A stretch of 64,000 nucleotides of DNA. It comes from Methylobacterium sp. CB376 (lineage in GTDB: Bacteria; Pseudomonadota; Alphaproteobacteria; Rhizobiales; Beijerinckiaceae). The notes beneath the pieces were generated by a model, which did no database searches, was not told the DNA's origin, and saw nothing but the letters and a program-made list of their open reading frames with translations. The stretch spans positions 2,232,001 to 2,296,000 of the forward strand of contig NZ_CP121648.1 of NCBI RefSeq assembly GCF_029714205.1, read 5' to 3'. This document shows positions 55,558 to 64,000 of this stretch, one piece after another (positions within the stretch are counted from its first letter, which is position 1; the number at the start of each line of letters is the position of its first letter). The position numbers and the translations under genes were made by a program.

Positions 55558-56769
55558 TCAGACCAGAAGGTCGTTGATGCTCATCAGCGCCGTCATCACC
55601 GAGATGATCAGCCAGGCGATCAGGACGCTGACCAGCACCATGACGGCCGGGCCGACGATCGCGATCAGCCGGCCGAGGGCGGACTCGAGCTTGACCTCGT
55701 AGAAGGCGGCGACCCGCTCGGCGCTGTCGGGCAACTCGCCCGCCTCCTCGCCCACCCGCAGCATCTGGACGACGTGGCGCGGGAACAGCGGGCGCTGGCC
55801 GAGCGCCTCGGACAGGCGCTGCCCCTGGCGCACGTCGGCGATGACCCGGTCGATCTCCGCGCCCGCCCCGGGCAGGCGCACGACGCCGCGGATCAGCCGC
55901 AGCGCCGTCGAGATGTCGACTCCGCCGCCGACCAGGATCGCCAGCGTCCGGCAGAAGGTCACGGTGAGTTCGTGCGCGAGCAGCGTGCGCACGACCGGCA
56001 GCCGGGCGAGGAGCCCGATCCACAGGCCGCGCTCGCGCCCGAGCCGCGCCAGCACCAGGGTGCCGCCGAGCAGGCCCGCGAGCCCGATCCCGATCAGGTC
56101 GAGATGGGCGTTCACCGCCGCCGAGAGATTGAACACGAACAGGGCGGCCGGATCGATGCGGTCGCGGAAGCCCTGCAGCGCCACCTCGAATTTCGGGATC
56201 AGGTAGATCAGCACGAAGGCCAGCACCGCGAAGGCGGCCGCGACCAGGAAGAGCGGGTAGGCGATGGCCGAGACGAAGCGGCGGCGCAGGCGCTCGCCGC
56301 GCTGCCGCTCGGCCGCGAGGCTCCCCAGCGCCCCTTCGAGGCGCCCCGCCGCCTCCGCCACCTCCACCATCTTGCGATAGATCGGCGGGAACAGGCGCGG
56401 GTGCCGGGCCACCGCCTGGGAGAGGCTCCTTCCCTGGCCGAGGGAGAGGTGGAGGTCGCGCAGCACGCCGACCAGCCAGCGCCGCGTCTCCAGCTGCGCC
56501 AGGATCTGGAGCGCGTCGGTCAGCGTCACGCCGCCCCGCAGGAGCATGGCGAGGTCGAGGGTCATGGCGGTGATGTCGTCCGGCCGCGGCTCGGGCCGCA
56601 GCAGGTCGCGCCAGCCCCGGCCCCCGGCCGGCCGCGCCGTCGCCGAGAGCGGCGTGAAGCCGGCCCGGTCGAGCTGGGCGATCACCTCGGCGCGGCTCTC
56701 GGCCTCGATCGCCCCGGTCTGGACGCGTCCGGCCGGGTCGAGGGCGCGGTACTCGTAGGTCGTGCTCAC
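55558..56769 (-). CDS. gspF: Type II secretion inner-membrane platform protein GspF
   Basis: This 403-residue platform protein has two T2SSF domains. Hydrophobic stretches lie near residues 170-190, 220-240 and 370-395. The family features EYRALDPAGRVQTGAIEAES at the start, VVEVAEAAGRLEGAL-type motif (MVEVAEAAG) and MLRVGEEAGELP in the second repeat are present. The GTG start overlaps the prepilin-peptidase stop (GTGA). Confidence 0.95.
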   Translation of the reverse strand: MSTTYEYRALDPAGRVQTGAIEAESRAEVIAQLDRAGFTPLSATARPAGGRGWRDLLRPEPRPDDITAMTLDLAMLLRGGVTLTDALQILAQLETRRWLVGVLRDLHLSLGQGRSLSQAVARHPRLFPPIYRKMVEVAEAAGRLEGALGSLAAERQRGERLRRRFVSAIAYPLFLVAAAFAVLAFVLIYLIPKFEVALQGFRDRIDPAALFVFNLSAAVNAHLDLIGIGLAGLLGGTLVLARLGRERGLWIGLLARLPVVRTLLAHELTVTFCRTLAILVGGGVDISTALRLIRGVVRLPGAGAEIDRVIADVRQGQRLSEALGQRPLFPRHVVQMLRVGEEAGELPDSAERVAAFYEVKLESALGRLIAIVGPAVMVLVSVLIAWLIISVMTALMSINDLLV

Positions 56770-57344
56770 GGCGGCCCGCCCGCGAACCAGACGGCGAGGA
56801 GGGCCGGCGCCAGGAAGGCCCCGAACGGGATCTTGTCCCCGCGGCCGATCGGGCGCGCCCGCAGGCGGCTCGCGGCCACGACCGCGAGCCCGCCGAGGCT
56901 CGCCAGCAGCAGCGCCCAGGCGAAGCCTTCGAGCCCGGTGAGGAGTCCCCCCGCCGCCGCGAGCTTCACGTCGCCGAGGCCGATGCCGTCATGGCCGCGC
57001 CGGCGGTAATAGGCCTCGCGGATCAGCCAGAGGCCGCCGCCGCAGACGAGGCCGTCGACCGCGAGCGCCGCCGCCTCGGCGCGCGGCTCCCCGGCGCCCA
57101 GGCGCGCCGCCGCGGCGACGAGCCCGATCGCCGCGACGGTGCCGTCCGCGATGGTGAGGCTGACCACGTCCTGCCAGACGACCTGCGCCACCGCGGCGAG
57201 GAGCGCGAGGGCGAGGACGAGGCTCAGCGCCTCGGGCGAGCCGAGCCACAGGGTCGGGGCGAGGGCGAGGGCCACCCCGGGCAGGACGAGGCGCCCGGCC
57301 CTGCGCGCGAGCGCGGCGGTGCCCGTCGGATCAGCTGCGTGCAC
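56766..57344 (-). CDS. Prepilin peptidase (A24 family, GspO/TadV-type)
   Basis: This 192-residue polytopic membrane protease is shorter than classic GspO/PilD (about 280) and lacks the N-terminal methylase and zinc-cysteine region. The A24 catalytic aspartates are expected in VVWQDVVSL and in GIGLGDVKLAAAGG. It would cleave the pseudopilin leaders encoded next to it. Its place between gspD and gspF is unusual for classic gsp clusters. Confidence 0.9.
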   Translation of the reverse strand: MHAADPTGTAALARRAGRLVLPGVALALAPTLWLGSPEALSLVLALALLAAVAQVVWQDVVSLTIADGTVAAIGLVAAAARLGAGEPRAEAAALAVDGLVCGGGLWLIREAYYRRRGHDGIGLGDVKLAAAGGLLTGLEGFAWALLLASLGGLAVVAASRLRARPIGRGDKIPFGAFLAPALLAVWFAGGPP

Positions 57345-57445
57345 GGCCGCTCCCCACCGGATCGTCCCGCCGATTCATGCCACGCGCGCCGCGATCCCGC
57401 ACCAGGTCGGGTCCGGCGCACCACCCTCCCGGCGCACGCCGCCCG

Positions 57446-59818
57446 TCAGCGCTTGAGCACCGGGGCCGCCGCGCGGGCGCCGCGGCGCACGCCCGCGTCC
57501 AGGAGCTGGCCGCGGTAATCCTCGGCCACCCGCTGCGCGTCGCGGCCGCTGCGCACCACCACCGGGCGGATGAACACGACCAGCTCCGTCCGCTCGTCGG
57601 CATTGTTGGTCGAGCTGAACAGGGCGCCGATCTGCGGCAGCCGGCCGAGGATCGGGATGCCGTCGCGCTCGCGCTGGTGCTTGTCGCTGATCAGCCCGGC
57701 GAGCAGCACCGTCTGGCCGTTCGCCACCGAGATCGTGCTCGCCACCCGGCGCTTCGAGATCGTCGGCGTGAGCGTGTCGGAGCCGCCCACCACCGCGGAG
57801 ATCTCCTGCTCGATCTGCATCGTCACCGCGTCGTTCTGGCCGATGCGCGGGATCACGTTGAGGATGATGCCGGTGTCGCGGAACTCGACCTGGTTGATCA
57901 GCGGCGCGTTGGCGAAGTCCACGCTCTGGGCCTGACGCGTCGTGATCGGCACCGAATCGCCCACCTGCAGCGTCGCCGGCTGGTTCTCCAGCACCACGAG
58001 CGAGGGCGAGGACAGCACCTTCACGTCCGTGAAGCCGTCGAGCGCGTTGATCACCACGTCCGGCCCGGAATAGCCGCCCACCAGGAAGTTGAAGCCGTTG
58101 CCGGGCTTGAGGACGTTGCTGGCGCCGCTCGCCGCCGCGCTGACCAGACCGACCGAGCCCTTGTTGCGGCCGAGCCCCAGGCTGCGGCTGTCGAGGAAGA
58201 ACTGGACGCCGTGCTTGAGCTCGTCGTTGAGCTTCACCTCCGCGATGGTGACGTTGACGGCGACCTGGGCCGGCACCGCGTCGAGGCGGCGCAGGGCGGC
58301 GTAGACCTTCTTGTACGTGTCGCCGTCCGCGTAGGTGACGACCGCGTTGTTGGCCGGGTCGGCGCTGATCGCCACGCCGCGCCCGCGCCCGTTCGGCTGC
58401 GTCGTCAGGTCGATCATGGCGCTGTTCATGCCGCCGCCAGCCAAGCCGCCGCCCATGCCCCCGCCCATGCCCCCGCCCATGCCGCCGCCCGGATCCGCCG
58501 GGGCGGCCGGCACCGCGTCGCCGAAGGCCGAGGCGAAGCGCGCCCGCAGGAGCTCGTTGCCGTTGCCGCCCGGCTGCGAGGCCGGCAGCCCGGAGCCGCC
58601 CGGGCTCGACAGGCCGCCCCCGCCGAAGCCGGAGCCGAGCCCGCCCTGGCCCGACGATCCCGCGCCGCCGAGCCCAGACCGGCCCTGCTGGCCGAGGCCC
58701 GGCCCTGTCGGCCCCGCCGCGAGGCCGCCCTGGCCGTTGCCGAACAGGCCGTTCACGACCCGGGCGAGCTCCCGCGCGTCCCGGTAGCGCGCCTTGTAGA
58801 CGAAGACGTTCTCCTCGGCCGCCTCGGTGACGTTGTCGAGCTTGCGGATGAAGGTCTCGGCACGGCGGATCAGGGCCGGGTTCTTCGACAGGACCAGCAC
58901 CGCCCGCAGCCGCGAGACCGGCTTGAACTGGATCAGCCCCGAGCCGGCGCCGTTCTCCGAGGTGTCGAAGAGCTGGGCGAGTTCGGCCACCACGGCCTCG
59001 GGCCGCACGCGGCGCAGCTCGAACAGGCTGACCGACTGGCCGCGCATCCAGTCGCCGTCGAGGGACAGGATGGCGCTCACCGCCTCCTGGCGCTTGGGGC
59101 CCGGGCCCTTCAGCACGATGGTGTTGCGGGAGATGTCGAAGCGGACCCCGTCCGCCTCGGTGACGAAGCCGGAGACGAGGCGCGACATCACCGCGGCCGA
59201 GACGTGGCGCAGGGGCACGACCGACACGCCGTAGCCCGCCTGCGCGCCCGAGCCGAAATTCACCGAGCCGGAGCCCAGGGCGGTCGGGGCGATCAGGTAG
59301 CCGCTGCCGTTGCGGGTCAGGGCCAGCCCGTGGCTCGCCAGCACGCTCTCGATCGCGCCCAGCATCTCGGCCCGGGTCAGGGGCCGCGGCGAGGAGATCG
59401 TCACCTGCCCGGCGACGTCCGCCCCGAGCGTGTAGCTGAGGCCGAGCGTCTCGTTCAGGACCGTGTGCAGCACGTCCTTGATCTCGGCCCGCTCGAAGTT
59501 GAGCCGGAAGCTGCCCTCGCCCGTCGCCGCATTGCCGACGTCGAGGGGCTCGCCGAGATCGACCGGCAGGCCGCCCGTCGTCTCGATCGGCTCCGGCGGG
59601 AAATGGTAGCTGCGCCCCGGCGCGCGGTCGCGCGGGACGAGGCCGCCCTCCCGCCCCGCCTTCGCGCCGACCGGCGGGGTCGCGCGGGCGGTGAGGTCGA
59701 GGTTGAGCTCCGGCCCGGCCAGCGTCGCGCGGCCCGCTTCCTGCGACCGCAGCGGCCCGACGAAGCCCAGGAGCCCTGCAATCAACAGCGCTCCGGAGAC
59801 AATGCGCGCCCTGTGCAT
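57446..59818 (-). CDS. gspD: Type II secretion outer-membrane secretin GspD
   Basis: This 790-residue channel protein starts with a signal peptide (MHRARIVSGALLIAGLLGF). N0-N3 domains follow (GSFRLNFERAEIKDVLHTVL, VVPLRHVSAAVMSRLV, VFVYKARYRDARELARVVN). A Gly-rich insertion of about 130 residues in N2/N3 (repeated GGGMGGGMGGG) comes next. The secretin domain has VNVTIAEVKLNDELKHG, VEFRDTGIILNVIPRIG and ending motifs DGIPILGRLPQIGALF and ERTELVVFIRPVVV. ATG 59818 is used because the ten upstream residues lack signal character. Its own AT-richer leader suggests a separate promoter. Confidence 0.96.
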   Translation of the reverse strand: MHRARIVSGALLIAGLLGFVGPLRSQEAGRATLAGPELNLDLTARATPPVGAKAGREGGLVPRDRAPGRSYHFPPEPIETTGGLPVDLGEPLDVGNAATGEGSFRLNFERAEIKDVLHTVLNETLGLSYTLGADVAGQVTISSPRPLTRAEMLGAIESVLASHGLALTRNGSGYLIAPTALGSGSVNFGSGAQAGYGVSVVPLRHVSAAVMSRLVSGFVTEADGVRFDISRNTIVLKGPGPKRQEAVSAILSLDGDWMRGQSVSLFELRRVRPEAVVAELAQLFDTSENGAGSGLIQFKPVSRLRAVLVLSKNPALIRRAETFIRKLDNVTEAAEENVFVYKARYRDARELARVVNGLFGNGQGGLAAGPTGPGLGQQGRSGLGGAGSSGQGGLGSGFGGGGLSSPGGSGLPASQPGGNGNELLRARFASAFGDAVPAAPADPGGGMGGGMGGGMGGGLAGGGMNSAMIDLTTQPNGRGRGVAISADPANNAVVTYADGDTYKKVYAALRRLDAVPAQVAVNVTIAEVKLNDELKHGVQFFLDSRSLGLGRNKGSVGLVSAAASGASNVLKPGNGFNFLVGGYSGPDVVINALDGFTDVKVLSSPSLVVLENQPATLQVGDSVPITTRQAQSVDFANAPLINQVEFRDTGIILNVIPRIGQNDAVTMQIEQEISAVVGGSDTLTPTISKRRVASTISVANGQTVLLAGLISDKHQRERDGIPILGRLPQIGALFSSTNNADERTELVVFIRPVVVRSGRDAQRVAEDYRGQLLDAGVRRGARAAAPVLKR

Positions 59819-60042
59819 GTGAGTTCGGTCCGAAGTGGGTTGGCGCAACCCTAGGCAGGGCCCCCGGGGGTGTCAATTTGTTTCCACTTATTAGGACTTG
59901 TGGCGAAGCGCCTGTGACTGTTTTATCACGCCATCATGAAATTGTTAGACTGCAATACTGGATAGGAAATTCGGCATTGACTGCCGAACGAGGATCTCTT
60001 GGTGCGGCGGACCTGTCGCAAGTGTTCCGCAAGTCGGAGCGT
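59819..60042 (-). promoter_or_regulatory. AT-rich leader and probable promoter region of gspD
   Basis: About 220 bp between the gspN-like gene and gspD. Bases 59875-59985 are notably AT-rich for this window (TTTGTTTCC, TTTTATCACG, AAATTGTTAG), as expected of a promoter. I cannot fix -35 and -10 boxes. Confidence 0.4.
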
Positions 60043-60729
60043 CTATCTCAGCGCGTGGCCGGGCTGCGTGGATAACATTCGCGCCAAGCCGGCCGCAGGG
60101 GCTCCGGTGGCGGAGCTTTTGGCGAACAGACGATATTCCTGCTCGCGCGGGCCGTCGCGCAGGAGGAGGCGGTCGCCCTCGATGCGGGCCACCTCCCAGC
60201 CCTCGACGCGGTCGCCGGCCCGCAGGGTGGCGGCCTTGTCGGCCGCCGCTCCCCGCACGACCGCGAAGGGCTGCTCGCTCCCCTCCACGATGCCGACGAG
60301 CCGCAGCTGCGGCGGCGGCCTCGGCGGCTCGGGCGGCGGGGGAACGAAGGCCACGACCGGCGGCGGCGCGGCGACCGGGATCGCGGGCGGCCGCCGGCTC
60401 GCCGAGAAGAGCGGGCGGGCGCGGGCCGGCCGGGCCGCCGCGCCGCTCGCCTCGGCGGAGGGCGAGGGCGAGGGCGCGGCCTGGTCGGGCAGCGCCGGCT
60501 GGCTTGGCAGCGCCGCTTGGCTTGGCAGCGCCGCTTGGCTTGGCAGCGCCGCTTGGCTTGGCAGCGCCGGCTGGCCGGGCTCGGCCGGCCCGGGCGGCGG
60601 AGCCGCGGCCGCGGGCGGGCCCGGCGCGACCGAGCCGGGAAAGAGCATCGCGCCGATCGACCCCGCCTGCGCGAGGGCGGGGCCGGAGAGGGCGAGGAGC
60701 GCCAGGGCGGCGGGCGGGCAGGCTCTCAC
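60043..60729 (-). CDS. Type II secretion GspN/GspC-like periplasmic protein
   Basis: This 228-residue protein starts at a GTG that overlaps the gspM stop. It has a signal peptide (ACPPAALALLALSGPALA), a long Pro/Ala-rich linker containing five LPSQAA-type repeats, and a C-terminal domain resembling the homology region of GspC (LRLVGIVEGSEQPFAVVRG, LRAGDRVEGWEVARIEGDRLLLRD). Such domains contact the secretin. Position between gspM and gspD supports this. The linker repeats correspond to an 18-bp tandem DNA array. Confidence 0.8.
   Translation of the reverse strand: MRACPPAALALLALSGPALAQAGSIGAMLFPGSVAPGPPAAAAPPPGPAEPGQPALPSQAALPSQAALPSQAALPSQPALPDQAAPSPSPSAEASGAAARPARARPLFSASRRPPAIPVAAPPPVVAFVPPPPEPPRPPPQLRLVGIVEGSEQPFAVVRGAAADKAATLRAGDRVEGWEVARIEGDRLLLRDGPREQEYRLFAKSSATGAPAAGLARMLSTQPGHALR
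60490..60575. repeat. 18-bp tandem array inside the gspN-like gene
   Basis: Four to five copies of GCGCCGCTTGGCTTGGCA (minus strand codes for A-L-P-S-Q-A). The multiple-of-three unit keeps the frame. Copies in the middle are identical, so the array is recent. Confidence 0.88.
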
Positions 60730-61358
60730 GGTCGCTCCTCCGCGCGGTAACCCCTCACCGCGAGGGCGACGCGCAGCATCGGATCCTCCTCGGCCGCGGC
60801 TCCGCGCGCTTGGCTGCCGTACCCTTGGCCTCCATACCCTTGGCCGCCGTACCCTTGGGCACCGTACCCTTGGGCACCGTGCCCTTGCGCCGGGCGCAGG
60901 TTGAGGCCCTCGACGGTGAGGAGCGGCCGGCCGTTCTCCACGGCGGTGAGCAGGTCGAGGAGGCCGGGATTGCGGGTCTCCAGGGTGACGCGGGCGAGCA
61001 GGCTCAGGGGATCGGCGGCGGCCGGCTCCTCCTCGACCTGCACCTCGATCAGGCGCCCGCCCGCCCGCTCCACCAGGGCGACGAGGCGGGTCTGCAGCTC
61101 GGCCCGGGCGAGGCTCGGGCTGCGGGCTTCGAGGAACGGGGAGGCGGTCTCGGCCGGCGCGGCGGCCGGCGCGGCGGCGAGGCCGCGCACCTTCGCCTCC
61201 AGCCGGGCGAGCTGCGCGCCGCGCTCCCCGGCAGCCTCCGCGGCCTGCGACCAGCGCAGGGCGTTGGCGAGCGTCGTCGCGGCGAGCAGGCCCGGGAGGC
61301 CGAGGAAGAGCGCGAGCGCGGCCGGCCCGAGCCAGCGCCGGGCGGGAGTCTCGGTCAC
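60726..61358 (-). CDS. gspM: Type II secretion protein GspM-like
   Basis: This 210-residue bitopic inner-membrane protein has one transmembrane segment (GPAALALFLGLPGLLAATTL, about residues 11-30), a coiled-coil stretch (AGERGAQLARLEAKVRGL) and a ferredoxin-like domain (RAELQTRLVALVERAGGRLIEVQ, DLLTAVENGRPLLTVEGLNLRP). A GYGAQGYGGQ repeat insertion follows, encoded by a 15-bp array. It overlaps gspL and the gspN-like gene by GTGA at both ends and pairs with GspL in the assembly platform. Confidence 0.88.
   Translation of the reverse strand: MTETPARRWLGPAALALFLGLPGLLAATTLANALRWSQAAEAAGERGAQLARLEAKVRGLAAAPAAAPAETASPFLEARSPSLARAELQTRLVALVERAGGRLIEVQVEEEPAAADPLSLLARVTLETRNPGLLDLLTAVENGRPLLTVEGLNLRPAQGHGAQGYGAQGYGGQGYGGQGYGSQARGAAAEEDPMLRVALAVRGYRAEERP
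60810..60893. repeat. 15-bp tandem array inside gspM
   Basis: Five imperfect copies of a 15-bp unit, CCGTACCCTTGG(G/C)(C/A)(A/T/C)-like, encode G-Y-G-x-Q repeats. The CCCTTGG core is also that of the array at the etfA end. Confidence 0.85.
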
Positions 61359-62416
61359 GGCACGCCTCCCGGGGGCGCCGCGCGCGTGGCGGCGAGATCG
61401 AACAGGTCGCGCCCCTCGCCGTCCCGCACGACCGGGGCGGCGAAGCGCAGGCCCGACAGGCCCGCCTGGGTCTCCAGCAGGCCCACCAGGGCCGGCGCAT
61501 CGGCCGAGCGCCCGAGGAGATGCAGCGTGCCCCGGCCCGCGTCGAGTTCCCGCAGCACCGTGTGGTCCGGCAGGGCCGCGCTCAGGCGGTCGAGGAGGGA
61601 GCCCATTCCCGCCTCGGGGCGATTCGCGGCGAGCAGCGCCTGCGCGCGGCTCGCCCGCGGCCTGGTCCGGGCCTGAACCCGGGCCTGCAGGGCGGCGAGC
61701 CGCTCCTCCGTGGCCTGCAGCTCGGCCTCCGCCGAGGCCGCGAGCCAGGCCGTGCCCGCGCAGGCGAGCGCGAGGAGCGCGAGCGCGCCCGCGAGGCCGC
61801 GGCCGAGCCGTCGCCGCAGGACGGGATCGCCCGCCTCCGCCCGGCCGGCATAGAGGTCGATCGCCAGCGGCGCCGCGAGGGGCTCCTCGGCGCTGCCGAG
61901 GGCCGTCGGGCGCAGGCCCGCCGCCGCGACCCGCGCCAGGAGGGGCTCGGCCCGCTCCCGCGCGGTGACGAGGAGGTCGACCGTGACGTCGCCCCCCGGG
62001 GCGGGCGGCGCGACCCGGAACCCGTAGAGCACCCGGTCGGGCTGCCAGGGCGTGAGGCGTTCGAGCCGGTGCTCGATGATCGGCCGCAGGTAGGCGCGGC
62101 CCGCCTCCGGCACCGAGAGCGAGCGGCGCAGGAAGCAGCCGGCCGGGAGGCGTGCCTCGAGGGGCCCGCCGCGCAGGCGCTCGGGGGCGGCCTCGCCCGG
62201 CCCGAGCCGCGCGGCCAGCACCGCCTCGCCCCCGCGCGCGACGCCGTAGACGAGGAGCGCGTCCTCCTCCACCACGACCACCCGCCGGCCGCCGCCGAGG
62301 CGCGCCGCCACGGGGCCGAGTCGCCGGACGGCCTCGTCGAGCAGCGCCGCGAGGAGGTCGCGCAGGGGGCGGAGCGGCGGTCCGGCATGCCGGATCCAGG
62401 GGAGGGCCAGGGCCAC
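61355..62416 (-). CDS. gspL: Type II secretion protein GspL-like (PilN-type)
   Basis: This 353-residue protein has a cytoplasmic actin-like part (VVVVEEDALLVYGVAR, RRSLSVPEAGRAYLRPIIEHRLERLTPWQPDRV) that should bind GspE. One transmembrane helix follows (GLAGALALLALACAGTAWLA, about residues 212-231), then a periplasmic coiled coil and PilN-like domain. It starts 10 bp after the gspE stop and overlaps gspM. Confidence 0.88.
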   Translation of the reverse strand: MALALPWIRHAGPPLRPLRDLLAALLDEAVRRLGPVAARLGGGRRVVVVEEDALLVYGVARGGEAVLAARLGPGEAAPERLRGGPLEARLPAGCFLRRSLSVPEAGRAYLRPIIEHRLERLTPWQPDRVLYGFRVAPPAPGGDVTVDLLVTARERAEPLLARVAAAGLRPTALGSAEEPLAAPLAIDLYAGRAEAGDPVLRRRLGRGLAGALALLALACAGTAWLAASAEAELQATEERLAALQARVQARTRPRASRAQALLAANRPEAGMGSLLDRLSAALPDHTVLRELDAGRGTLHLLGRSADAPALVGLLETQAGLSGLRFAAPVVRDGEGRDLFDLAATRAAPPGGVP

Positions 62417-62426
62417 GCGCGCCTCC

Positions 62427-64000
62427 CTAGCCGGTCATCCGCATCACCTCGTCGAGCGAGGTGAGCCCGTCGGCGGCCTTGGCGAGGCCGTCCTCCAGCA
62501 TCGTCGTCATCCCGGCCTCGCGGGCGGCGCGCAGCAGCACCAGCGGGTCGGGCTCGCGCCGGATCAGGCCGGTGAGCGCCTCGTCCACCGGCATCACCTC
62601 GAAGACCCCGACCCGGCCGCGAAAGCCGCTGCCGCCGCAATGCGGGCAGCCGACCGGGCGATGGACCCGCCCGCCCCCCGGCCGCGCGAAGCCCCGGCGG
62701 GCGCAGACCGCGTCGAGCGCCGCGCCCCCGTCCGGATCCGGCGCCCGGCAGCGCTCGCACAGGCGCCGCACCAGGCGCTGCCCGACGACCCCCCGCAGGG
62801 ACGCGGCGATCAGGTAGGGTTCGACGCCCATGTCGGCGAGGCGGATGACCGCGTCCGGGGCGCTGTTGGTATGGAGGGTGGTCAGCACGAGGTGGCCGGT
62901 GAGCGCCGCCTGGATGCCGATCGCCGCCGTCTCGCGGTCGCGCATCTCGCCGACCATGATCACGTCCGGATCGTGGCGCAGGAAGGAGCGCAGCGCGTTC
63001 GCGAAGGTGAGCCCGATGCCGGGCTTGATCTGGGTCTGGTGGATGCCGGGGATCTGGTACTCGATCGGGTCCTCGACCGTGACGATCTTGCGGGCCGGGT
63101 CGTTGAGGAGCGAGACCGCGGTGGCGAGCGTGGTGGTCTTGCCGCTGCCGGTCGGCCCGGTGACGATGATCAGCCCGTGCGGCTCGCCGAGCATCCGCTC
63201 CAGCGCGTCCCGGTCGCGGGCCGAGAGGCCGACCCGGGCGAAGTCGAGGAGGCGCGCGTCCTTCACCAGGATGCGCAGCACCGCCGTCTCGCCGTAGAGG
63301 GTCGGCATCACGGCGACGCGCAGATCCGCCTCGCTCGCGCGCACCCGCACATTGGTGCGCCCGTCCTGCGGCAGGCGCCGCTCGGCGATGTCGAGCCCGG
63401 CCAGGATCTTCACCCGCGAGATGATCGCCGGGGCCATGTCCTTCGGCAGGGTCTGGTGCAGGCGCAGCCGCCCGTCGATCCGCAGCCGCACCCGCAACTC
63501 CTCGCGGCCGGTCTCCAGGTGGATGTCGGTCGCCCCGACCTCGACGGCGCGCTCCAGGAGCGCGTCGATGGCCCGCACGATCGGGGCGCCCCGGGCGAGG
63601 TCCTGCAGCGCCTCGACGTCGTCCGTGAGGCCGAGATCCGCGTGGGCGGGGCGCGCCCGCGCCTCGGGCGCGGCGGTGGCGCCCTCGGCCCGGGCGATGA
63701 GTTCGCCGATCTCCTCGAAGGAGAGGACCCCGAGCCGGGGCGCGCAGCCGAGGGCGAGCGCCACGGCGCGGATCGCCTCCTCGTTTCCGGGATCGGCCAC
63801 CAGGAGGAGCGGCCCCTCCGGCCCGGCGACCGGGTACAGGAAGGCGTCGGCGAGGAAGCGGCGGGACAGCCCGGCGGTCAGGTCCGGCAGGGCCGCGACC
63901 GCGTCGCGGTCGAGGCGGGGCAGGCCGTGATGCGCGGCGAGCGCCTGGGCGAGGTCCCCCGCCGGGACGCCGCCCGCGCGCCAGAGCGCCTCCGCGCCCC
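62427..64000 (-). CDS. gspE: Type II secretion ATPase GspE (partial, N-terminus off the right edge)
   Basis: This is the cytoplasmic hexameric ATPase that drives pseudopilus assembly. The frame continues to the window end without a start, so the true N-terminus is outside. The N-terminal T2SSE_N domain is partly present (LAQALAAHHGLPRLDRDAV). The catalytic domain has Walker A GPTGSGKTTTLATAVSLL, the Asp box DIHLETGREELRVRLRIDG, Walker B MVGEMRDRETAAIGIQAA, and the zinc site LCERC...CPHCGGSGF. It leads the leftward gsp operon E-L-M-N. Confidence 0.96.
   Translation of the reverse strand, partial: GAEALWRAGGVPAGDLAQALAAHHGLPRLDRDAVAALPDLTAGLSRRFLADAFLYPVAGPEGPLLLVADPGNEEAIRAVALALGCAPRLGVLSFEEIGELIARAEGATAAPEARARPAHADLGLTDDVEALQDLARGAPIVRAIDALLERAVEVGATDIHLETGREELRVRLRIDGRLRLHQTLPKDMAPAIISRVKILAGLDIAERRLPQDGRTNVRVRASEADLRVAVMPTLYGETAVLRILVKDARLLDFARVGLSARDRDALERMLGEPHGLIIVTGPTGSGKTTTLATAVSLLNDPARKIVTVEDPIEYQIPGIHQTQIKPGIGLTFANALRSFLRHDPDVIMVGEMRDRETAAIGIQAALTGHLVLTTLHTNSAPDAVIRLADMGVEPYLIAASLRGVVGQRLVRRLCERCRAPDPDGGAALDAVCARRGFARPGGGRVHRPVGCPHCGGSGFRGRVGVFEVMPVDEALTGLIRREPDPLVLLRAAREAGMTTMLEDGLAKAADGLTSLDEVMRMTG

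Overview
The window is very GC-rich DNA with dense, short-spaced operons, frequent ATGA/GTGA stop-start overlaps and many GTG starts. Gene content (glycerol GlpD/GlpS, KdsD, DUF2852 and DUF2934 proteins, general-stress-type GGAAC...CGTT promoters) points to an alphaproteobacterium of the order Hyphomicrobiales. Methylobacterium or a close relative is my best guess; this is inferred from gene content and style, not from a marker gene. I found no rRNA, tRNA, CRISPR array, integrase or transposase.

Layout. 1-2355 (minus): start of a glycerol uptake operon, glpD then glpS, running off the left edge. 2598-17735 (plus): a long catabolic operon with a branched-chain-type ABC transporter (binding protein, fused LivH-LivM permease, LivG, LivF), a hydantoinase/oxoprolinase pair (hyuA with a frameshift, hyuB), a molybdenum hydroxylase (FAD subunit plus fused FeS-Mo subunit), a 6-hydroxynicotinate-reductase-like FeS flavoprotein, a MarR regulator and a UPF0280 protein with ApbE-like motifs. 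The same palindrome lies before the transporter and before hyuA. I read this as a reductive N-heterocycle (nicotinate-like) degradation system with its own importer, regulator and perhaps its own flavin-attachment enzyme. 17754-21862 (minus): a membrane protein, a tandem CbxX-type AAA+ ATPase with a 403-bp perfect internal duplication, and a Sel1-repeat protein. 22214-24991: an MFS permease and an ArsB-like permease. 25424-29600 (minus): a GGDEF-EAL enzyme overlapping a DctP-type binding protein. 30122-32990 (minus): KdsD and a REC-DUF3369 histidine kinase. 33284-35440 (plus): an OmpR-type regulator and small proteins. 35576-38982 (plus): a URC1-URC4-upp uracil-degradation cluster, followed by a quinone oxidoreductase. 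40750-43569 (minus): 3-hydroxybutyryl-CoA dehydrogenase, etfA, etfB. 43795-49290 (minus): PduO-type adenosyltransferase, PagL-like lipid A deacylase, CorA-like transporter, an internally deleted Pit phosphate transporter, a small secreted protein and an internally deleted amino-acid permease. 49402-54509: mostly small or uncharacterised genes plus an AlkB homologue. 54506-64000 (minus): a type II secretion cluster (E, L, M, N/C-like, D, prepilin peptidase, F, G and one minor pseudopilin), with gspE cut by the right edge.

Three further patterns stand out. Short 14-18 bp tandem arrays, most with a CTTGG core, recur both between and inside genes. A multi-hairpin dispersed repeat occurs at 29.9 kb and 47.0 kb. 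Two transporters 1-2 kb apart have both lost internal segments.
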